Positions 31,497 to 36,951 of a stretch of 36,951 bases of DNA are shown in pieces. Source of the stretch: Candidatus Kaiserbacteria bacterium RIFCSPHIGHO2_12_FULL_53_13 (GTDB taxonomy: Bacteria > Patescibacteriota > Minisyncoccia > Phycocordibacterales > UBA2100); NCBI GenBank assembly GCA_001781555.1, contig MFLP01000006.1, positions 1 through 36,951 of the forward strand. The letters run 5' to 3'. The first letter of the stretch is position 1. The number at the start of each line of letters is the position of its first letter. A program made the position numbers and the translations under genes. Below the pieces are notes generated by a model. That model ran no database searches and was not told where the DNA came from. It saw only the letters and a list, made by a program, of their open reading frames with translations.

Positions 31497-32984
31497 ATGA
31501 GCGAAACCGACATGCGTGCGGAGCGGCTTAAGAAGCTTGAACGTCTGAAAGAAGCGGGAATGGATCCGTATCCTGCCATTTCAGCGCGGACGGCGACCAT
31601 ATCAGATTTTCTTGCGGATTTCGATGAGCGTATGAAGAACGGCGCCTCGGCGACGCTTGCCGGCCGCGTTATGTCTTTGCGTGGACAGGGAGGCATAATA
31701 TTCGCCGATATTTTCGATGGCTCGACTGCGCTCACCGAAGGTGGAACGGGGCGCGTGCAGACAGTCCTTCAGAAAGCCGACATGGATGACGCAGCTTTCA
31801 TATTATTCAACGAAACGGTTGATGCAGGAGATTTTGTCGAATGCACGGGTGTTGCGTATACAACGAAACGGGGAGAGCATTCGCTCAAAGTCTCTTCATG
31901 GCGCATGCTTTCCAAGTCGCTCTTACCCATTCCCACGGAATGGTATGGTATCAAAGACGAAGAACTTCGCCTGCGCGAACGGTATCTCGACATACTTCTC
32001 AACGCCGATATGCGCGCGATGTTCGAGCGCAAGACGAAGTTCTGGCGCGCCGTACGTGATTTCTATCTTGCGCGCGGCTTCATGGAGGTCGAGACCCCGA
32101 CTCTTGAGACGAGCCCCGGCGGCGCCGACGCGCGGCCGTTCACGACGCACCACAATGCTCTCGACATCGACGTGTACCTGCGCATATCTGCCGGAGAACT
32201 GTGGCAGAAACGCCTGCTCATCGCCGGTTTTTCGAAGGTATTCGAGATCGGCCGCATCTTCCGCAACGAAGGCCAGTCGCGCGAGCATTTGCAGGATTAT
32301 ACGCAGCTTGAATCATATGAGGCCTTCTCCGACATGCGTGCAGGCATGAAATTCGTTCAGGAGCTCTATCGTCACGTCGTGAAAGAGACCTACGGCAAGT
32401 ACTCATTCAAGATTGCTGAGCACGAAGTGGATTTCGCGGACAAGTGGCCGACTGTCGATTTCTCCGATGCGATCCGCGAGCGTTTCGGGCTCGATCCTCT
32501 CACCGCTACGGAAGAAGATGCGATACAGGCGGCTCGCGACGCTGGCGTCGTGTTCGGCGATGCTCCAAATCGTGCACGCGCTATTGACCATCTCTGGAAG
32601 CAGATACGCAAATCGATAGGGGGACCCGCATTTCTCGTCGGCGTACCGGTGTTCCTAGAACCTCTGGCGAAGCGCAGTGGTAAGAATGAAAGTGTCGTTG
32701 AACGCTTCCAAGTGATTATCGCCGGTTCCGAGGTGGGGAAAGGGTACAGTGAACTGAATGATCCCCTAGACCAGCGCGCACGGTTCGAGGAGCAACAGCA
32801 CTTGCGGGATGAAGGCGATGACGAAGCGCAACGGCTCGATCTTGATTACGTACGAGCGATGGAATACGGTATGCCGCCGGCGTTTGGTTTTGGCGTCTCG
32901 GAAAGATTGTTCGCATTTCTTGAGAATAAGCCGGCGCACGAAACTCAGCTCTTCCCGCTCCTGCGGCCGAAGTCTGGCGATTGA
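31497..32984 (+). CDS. lysS: Lysyl-tRNA synthetase, class II
   Basis: This 495-residue enzyme charges tRNA-Lys with lysine. It has an OB-fold anticodon domain (about 50-150) and a class II catalytic core. Motif 1 runs around FMEVETPTLETSPGGADARPF, motif 2 is FRNEGQSREHLQDYTQLESYEAF, and motif 3 is GFGVSERL. The bacterial motif 3 is usually GIGIDR; here Asp is replaced by Glu and the loop is one residue shorter. The rest of the end (LFPLLRP) aligns well. A small zincin gene follows after 15 bases. Confidence 0.93.
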   Translation: MSETDMRAERLKKLERLKEAGMDPYPAISARTATISDFLADFDERMKNGASATLAGRVMSLRGQGGIIFADIFDGSTALTEGGTGRVQTVLQKADMDDAAFILFNETVDAGDFVECTGVAYTTKRGEHSLKVSSWRMLSKSLLPIPTEWYGIKDEELRLRERYLDILLNADMRAMFERKTKFWRAVRDFYLARGFMEVETPTLETSPGGADARPFTTHHNALDIDVYLRISAGELWQKRLLIAGFSKVFEIGRIFRNEGQSREHLQDYTQLESYEAFSDMRAGMKFVQELYRHVVKETYGKYSFKIAEHEVDFADKWPTVDFSDAIRERFGLDPLTATEEDAIQAARDAGVVFGDAPNRARAIDHLWKQIRKSIGGPAFLVGVPVFLEPLAKRSGKNESVVERFQVIIAGSEVGKGYSELNDPLDQRARFEEQQHLRDEGDDEAQRLDLDYVRAMEYGMPPAFGFGVSERLFAFLENKPAHETQLFPLLRPKSGD

Positions 32985-32999
32985 AGCGGTCGAGGCGGC

Positions 33000-33386
33000 A
33001 TGAGACGGAGTGAATTCGAGGTTCTGGTGCGCGACGGGTACGAGCGGCTTCCGGAATGGGTGCGCGGAAAAATAAAGAACGTGGCGCTCCTCATCGAAGA
33101 CGAGCCGGATGAAGCGACGCGCCGCGAGGAAGGCCTCAAGCCGGACGAGACCCTGCTCGGACTCTATCGCGGCGTCCCGCATACGGCGCGGGGCGAAGGA
33201 TACGGCGTAGGAATGACACTGCCCGATACGATCACTCTCTATCAGGAGCCCATAGAAGAAGCGGCGGAGGAAGATGGCATATCCGTGGCGCGGGTCGTCG
33301 CGGAGACCATCTGGCACGAATTCGCACACCACTTTGGGATGGATGAGGTGGAGGTGCAGGAACGCGAACGGCAAAAAGGTCTTTAG
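33000..33386 (+). CDS. Zincin-like metallopeptidase family protein (PF06262-type)
   Basis: This 128-residue protein has the zinc motif HEFAHHFG (His106, Glu107, His110) in its C-terminal third and a downstream acidic residue (Asp115 or Glu116) as likely third ligand. It is preceded by a conserved LLGLYRGVPHT and ITLYQEPIEE segment. This is the short zincin family (PF06262) of unknown substrate. It is probably cotranscribed with lysS; a GAGG stretch lies a few bases before the ATG. Its stop codon is inside the 5' arm of a large inverted repeat. Confidence 0.88.
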   Translation: MRRSEFEVLVRDGYERLPEWVRGKIKNVALLIEDEPDEATRREEGLKPDETLLGLYRGVPHTARGEGYGVGMTLPDTITLYQEPIEEAAEEDGISVARVVAETIWHEFAHHFGMDEVEVQERERQKGL

Positions 33387-33459
33387 GGCACAGATATTTT
33401 TCTGCTGAAAAATTCTTCCCGCTCGCGCCGACGCGCTCCGCGAGTCCCTAAAGACCTTT
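33375..33459 (+). ncRNA. Structured 3' UTR element, predicted three-way junction
   Basis: A perfect 14-bp outer stem pairs 33375-33388 with 33446-33459. Inside are two hairpins: 33396-33402 with 33407-33413 (7 bp, TGCT loop) and 33422-33427 with 33439-33444 (6 bp). The outer 5' arm spans the stop codon (33384-33386) of the zincin gene. There is no T-run after the outer stem, so it is not a standard terminator. The tyrS promoter lies 20 bases downstream. Confidence 0.55.
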
Positions 33460-33478
33460 CCGCCGCTCTGCTCCTGCG

Positions 33479-33487
33479 TGGTATAGT
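33479..33487 (+). promoter_or_regulatory. Extended -10 (TGG-TATAGT) for tyrS
   Basis: It abuts the ATG at 33488 and ends 9 nt before the ATG at 33497, so the second ATG is the likely start. Confidence 0.6.
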
Positions 33488-33496
33488 ATGAAGAAT

Positions 33497-34750
33497 ATGG
33501 CAAAACTCTCGGAGGTTCTGCGTGCGCGCGGCTACGTGCATCAGTTTTCGAGCGAAAAGCTCGAAGAGATAACCGATGGACAGAAGCGTACCGTTTACCT
33601 CGGGATAGACCCCTCCGCCGATTCGCTCCACGTTGGTAATCTGGTGGGACTCCTTGTCTTGCGGCGATTCCTAGAAGACGGGCACAAAGTCATCCTTCTT
33701 ACGGGCGGCGGCACGGGCATGATAGGCGACCCGGGCGGCAAAAGCGAAGAGCGCAATCTCTTGGATGAAGAGACGGTCGCGCGCAATACGAAGACCGTGG
33801 CGGCGCAGATACGCAGAGTATTCGGGAGCGATGAATTCACCGAGGTGAACAACGCGAAATGGCTCGCGGGCCTCAAGCTCCTCGATTTCCTGCGCGACGT
33901 GGGGAAGCATTTCACCGTGAACGCGATGGTCAAGAAAGACATCGTGCGCGATCGGCTCGAGAGCGAATCACCCATCTCGTTCACCGAGTTCAGCTACTCG
34001 CTCCTGCAGGGCTACGATTTCCTTTACCTGAACGAACACTATGCATGCGACATGCAAGTCGGCGGTTCGGATCAGTGGAGCAACATTCTTGCCGGCGTCG
34101 AGTTCGTTCGGCGCAAGAGCGGAAAAACGGTCTACGCGTTCACCTGGCCGCTCCTCATCAACAAGGCAACCGGTAAGAAATTCGGCAAGAGTGAAGAAGG
34201 GGCGATATGGCTCAGCTCGGCAAAAACAACTCCATTCCAGTTCTATCAGTTCTGGCTGAACTCAGAAGACGATGCGGTGGAAGAATATTTGCTCAAAATG
34301 ACCCTTATTCCCGCAGGAGAGATCGCCACCATCATCTCTGAGCATAAAAGGAATCCGGCGGGGAGATATGCTCAAAAGAGATTAGCGAATGCGGTGACAT
34401 CACTTGTCCATGGAGAAAAAGTAGCCCATGTAGTAGGAGATGTCTCAGCCGCCATTTTTGGAGATAAAGAAATGGGAGCTCTGTCTTCGGAAGAACAAGA
34501 GTTACTTAGGAGAGAAGCCCCGACATACCCAGTGCGTCTTGGCCTGCATATCGTGGATGTTCTGGTAGAGACGAAGCTCGCCTCTTCAAAGAGGGAAGCT
34601 CGGCAATTTATTGAGGACGGGGCAGTGATGTTGAACGGCGGTCGCATTTCCGATCCGAACCGAAAAATAATGCATGAGGACTTTCAGGATGCCCCGCTCG
34701 CGAAATTGAAGCGCGGAAAGCGCAACGCGGCCATCCTCACGCTCGGTTGA
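33497..34750 (+). CDS. tyrS: Tyrosyl-tRNA synthetase
   Basis: This 417-residue class I synthetase charges tRNA-Tyr. The HIGH-type motif is HVGN (in SLHVGNLVGL), the KMSKS-type motif is KFGKS (228-232), and the tRNA-binding S4 domain is at the end (KREARQFIEDGAVMLNGGRI). Length and motifs are those of bacterial TyrS (long form with S4). The last part (about 34270 to 34530) uses more AGA/AGG arginine codons and is AT-richer than the first part. No T-box leader is seen upstream. Confidence 0.95.
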   Translation: MAKLSEVLRARGYVHQFSSEKLEEITDGQKRTVYLGIDPSADSLHVGNLVGLLVLRRFLEDGHKVILLTGGGTGMIGDPGGKSEERNLLDEETVARNTKTVAAQIRRVFGSDEFTEVNNAKWLAGLKLLDFLRDVGKHFTVNAMVKKDIVRDRLESESPISFTEFSYSLLQGYDFLYLNEHYACDMQVGGSDQWSNILAGVEFVRRKSGKTVYAFTWPLLINKATGKKFGKSEEGAIWLSSAKTTPFQFYQFWLNSEDDAVEEYLLKMTLIPAGEIATIISEHKRNPAGRYAQKRLANAVTSLVHGEKVAHVVGDVSAAIFGDKEMGALSSEEQELLRREAPTYPVRLGLHIVDVLVETKLASSKREARQFIEDGAVMLNGGRISDPNRKIMHEDFQDAPLAKLKRGKRNAAILTLG

Positions 34751-34783
34751 GACGAAAGCAGGTTTCTTTTGTTAGGTAAATTT

Positions 34784-34792
34784 TGATACAGT
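34784..34792 (+). promoter_or_regulatory. Extended -10 (TGA-TACAGT) for uvrB-murB
   Basis: It ends 7 nt before the GTG start at 34800. Confidence 0.5.
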
Positions 34793-34799
34793 ACTTAGC

Positions 34800-36833
34800 G
34801 TGAAATCGGGATTCAATCTGAAGCCGCACTATAAACCGGCCGGCGATCAGCCGGGCGCTATAAAAGCGCTCGTTGAGGGGCTAAAAGCCGAGAAACGACA
34901 CCAGACACTTTTTGGAGTCACCGGCTCGGGCAAGACATTCACTGTCGCAAATGTAATTGAGCAATGGCAAAAGCCGACCTTGGTCATAGCGCATAACAAA
35001 ACGCTTGCCGCCCAGCTCGCGGCGGAATATCGCGAATTTTTTCCCGACAACGCGGTGCACTATTTCGTGTCGTACTACGATTACTATCAACCGGAAGCTT
35101 ACATGCCGGTCTCTGATACATATATCGAGAAGGAGGCGCAGGTAAATGAAGATATCGAACGCTTGCGGCATGCGGCGACGCAGGCGCTCCTCACGCGTAA
35201 AGATGTGATAATCGTCGCATCTGTCTCCTGCATTTATGGATTGGGAAGTCCTACGGAATATGAAAAGGTCAATCTGAAAATAACTAAAGGAGAAGTGCAG
35301 ACGCGCGCGACTCTCACACGCCGCCTTATCTCGATGTATTTCGAGCGTGTTGCTGGCGACCTGTCGCCTGGGACATTCCGCGCGCTCGGCGGGAGTGTTG
35401 AAATAATGCCGGCGAGTGAACGCACTATCTATCGCGTGGATCTATCTGGGGGCAATGTCGCCAAAATCGAGGAAATAGACCCGACAACACGCGAGATACA
35501 CGGCAAGAAAGACGCAGTCTTCATCTTTCCTGCAAAGCACTATGTGACGCCCAAAGACGTACAAGAAGCTGCTCTTTCAGATATTGAAGAAGAACTCAAG
35601 GCACAGCTTAGAAAATTCAACGATTCGGGGAAGATATTGGAAGCCGAACGGCTTAAGCGCAGGACGCGCCAGGATATTGCCATGATCCGCGAGTTCGGCT
35701 TCTGCAATGGCATCGAGAACTATTCGCGGCATTTCGACAGACGCCAGCCTGGCGAGCCACCTCACACGCTCCTTTCGTACTTTCCGAAGAACGCCGATGG
35801 CACTCCGGATTTCCTTACGGTAATTGATGAATCGCACGTGACCATCCCGCAGATCGGAGGAATGTACGCGGGCGATCGCGCGCGCAAAGAGATGTTGGTA
35901 GAGTATGGTTTCCGTCTTCCGAGCGCAGTTGATAATCGTCCTCTTACTTTTGAGGAATTTGAGAAGCGCGTGGGAGAGACGCTTTATACAAGCGCGACAC
36001 CAGGGCACTATGAGCTGGAGCGCAGCAGCGCGCCAGTAGAGCAGGTCATCCGTCCGACCGGGCTCGTGGACCCAGAAATTGTCGTAAAGCCCATAGTCAG
36101 TTCGAATGAATATCTGGGGCAGGTCAAAGATTTCATAGCGGAAGCGGAAATCGTCACGAAGCGTGGAGGACGCTCGATGGTGACGGTGCTCACCAAAAAG
36201 ATGGCGGAGGATCTCGCGGCGTTCCTTGCCGAAAAGAAGGTAAAGGCGCGCTACGTCCACAGCGACGTGAAGACAATCGAGCGCATCGAGATACTCACCG
36301 ATTTCCGCAAGGGCACGTTCGACGTGCTCGTCGGAGTGAACCTCCTGCGCGAAGGTCTCGACCTGCCGGAAGTCGAACTGGTCGGCATACTCGATGCCGA
36401 CAAAGAAGGGTTCCTGCGCAGCGAAACATCCCTCATTCAGACCATAGGCCGCGCTGCACGGAATGTTTTGGGCCGTGTAATCCTATATGCAGACAACATG
36501 ACGGGCTCAATGGAACGCGCGATAGGTGAGACGAATCGGAGGCGCGAGAAACAGATCGCGTACAATGTGAAGCATGGTATCACGCCGCAAACGATCCAAA
36601 CGCGCATCAAGGACATCATCGGTGACATCGAGCGTACGCGAAAGCGCGCTGTTTCCGGGCTTGCCGAGCTCGACGCGGAAGCGTACAAGGGAGATATGAA
36701 GAAGCTCATCGCCGATAAACGCCGTGAGATGCACGACGCGGCTGATAAACTTGATTTCGAGACTGCCGCGTTATTGAGAGATGAGATACGGATGCTGGAG
36801 GCCGAGAATGGCACGAAAAGAAAGAAGAAATAA
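34800..36833 (+). CDS. uvrB: Excinuclease ABC subunit B
   Basis: This DNA repair helicase-like subunit loads onto damage with UvrA and recruits UvrC. The 677-residue protein starts at GTG and has Walker A GVTGSGKT (39-46), the damage-probing beta-hairpin region YYDYYQPEAYMP, the DEAD-like VIDESHVTIPQIGGMY motif, helicase motifs V-VI (LREGLDLPEVELVGILDADKEGFLRS, QTIGRAARN), and a C-terminal UVR domain (about 635-670) that binds UvrC. Length is normal. It runs into murB with one intervening base. Confidence 0.97.
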   Translation: MKSGFNLKPHYKPAGDQPGAIKALVEGLKAEKRHQTLFGVTGSGKTFTVANVIEQWQKPTLVIAHNKTLAAQLAAEYREFFPDNAVHYFVSYYDYYQPEAYMPVSDTYIEKEAQVNEDIERLRHAATQALLTRKDVIIVASVSCIYGLGSPTEYEKVNLKITKGEVQTRATLTRRLISMYFERVAGDLSPGTFRALGGSVEIMPASERTIYRVDLSGGNVAKIEEIDPTTREIHGKKDAVFIFPAKHYVTPKDVQEAALSDIEEELKAQLRKFNDSGKILEAERLKRRTRQDIAMIREFGFCNGIENYSRHFDRRQPGEPPHTLLSYFPKNADGTPDFLTVIDESHVTIPQIGGMYAGDRARKEMLVEYGFRLPSAVDNRPLTFEEFEKRVGETLYTSATPGHYELERSSAPVEQVIRPTGLVDPEIVVKPIVSSNEYLGQVKDFIAEAEIVTKRGGRSMVTVLTKKMAEDLAAFLAEKKVKARYVHSDVKTIERIEILTDFRKGTFDVLVGVNLLREGLDLPEVELVGILDADKEGFLRSETSLIQTIGRAARNVLGRVILYADNMTGSMERAIGETNRRREKQIAYNVKHGITPQTIQTRIKDIIGDIERTRKRAVSGLAELDAEAYKGDMKKLIADKRREMHDAADKLDFETAALLRDEIRMLEAENGTKRKKK

Positions 36834-36834
36834 T

Positions 36835-36951
36835 ATGTCCATCAATATCAAAGAAAACGTGCCGCTGGCGCCTTTGACCACCTTCAAGATAGGTGGGGCC
36901 GCAAGATATTTTACCGAGGTGCGAAGCGAAGATGATATTCGCGAAGCGCTC
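36835..36951 (+). CDS. murB: UDP-N-acetylenolpyruvoylglucosamine reductase, N-terminal fragment
   Basis: The first 39 residues begin MSINIKENVPLAPLTTFKIG, then GGAARYF and the segment expected at the start of the FAD-binding domain of MurB, the enzyme that reduces UDP-GlcNAc-enolpyruvate to UDP-MurNAc in peptidoglycan synthesis. The gene runs past the window. It starts one base after the uvrB stop, so it is in the same operon. Confidence 0.88.
   Translation, partial: MSINIKENVPLAPLTTFKIGGAARYFTEVRSEDDIREAL

Noticed and set aside
33387-33496. T-box riboswitch upstream of tyrS
   Set aside because: There is no T-box consensus or specifier layout, and the likely tyrS -10 (33482-33487) lies downstream of the structured region.
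6868-36951. Alternative genetic code with UGA as glycine
   Set aside because: TGA ends several well-defined genes (copA, the HMA-DsbD_2 fusion, tyrS, the ATPase at 22139) at family-typical lengths.
1-36951. tRNA genes, CRISPR arrays and insertion sequences
   Set aside because: Reading both strands by eye showed no cloverleaf-type TTCGA arms in context, no spaced direct repeats and no transposase; a covariance-model scan would settle tRNAs.

Overview
The window is a gene-dense bacterial chromosome segment. It has no gene-free gap above 300 bases; the largest is about 200. I found no rRNA, tRNA, CRISPR array, insertion sequence or replication origin. The best guess for the source is a Candidate Phyla Radiation (Patescibacteria, Parcubacteria-like) genome. 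This is an inference from many small membrane proteins of unknown function, a short Obg lacking its C-terminal domain, Gmad2 and GH-like membrane-anchored proteins, atypical HAD and LysRS motifs, and genes packed without Shine-Dalgarno sites. TGA is used as a stop, so this is not the UGA-glycine code of Gracilibacteria.

Layout. 1-6814: the tail of a P2-type cation ATPase, a GH-like membrane-anchored protein, a GIY-YIG protein, an NAD(P)-binding protein, a DoxX protein, a HAD-like protein, DUF4342, a Gmad2 lipoprotein-like protein and an EamA transporter. 6830-14999: a copper and thiol-redox island. CsoR sits under an operator buried in its own promoter and is followed by the copper ATPase CopA, a 139-residue membrane protein, DUF1573, a CcdA-like protein, a CPIC-motif membrane protein, a Cys/His-rich anchored protein of unknown family, a His-rich membrane protein, a DUF5676-like protein, a 45-residue peptide, an HMA-DsbD_2 fusion and a cupredoxin. 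15046-22055: a UMF1-type MFS transporter, glutamate dehydrogenase, a J-like/S41-like fusion, Obg, a zinc-ribbon peptide, DoxX and PurF. 22139-23937: an AT-rich two-gene ATPase plus TOPRIM-like cassette that looks like an acquired defence module. 24003-27428: M29 aminopeptidase, an ECF-like membrane protein, PyrB and a PAP2 phosphatase. 27628-31282: a MacAB-like tripartite exporter core. 31307-36951: housekeeping genes lysS, a zincin, tyrS, uvrB and the start of murB.

The clearest global signal is regulatory. At about twenty genes a -10 hexamer, often the extended TGn type, lies only 5-11 nt before the start codon, and exactly 6 nt before in nine of them. This predicts leaderless transcripts and was used to choose several starts. 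Functionally, the copper island would sense Cu(I) (CsoR), export it (CopA), and handle copper and disulfides outside the membrane (CcdA-like, DUF1573, HMA-DsbD_2, cupredoxin). The rest is translation, repair, export and fragments of nucleotide metabolism.
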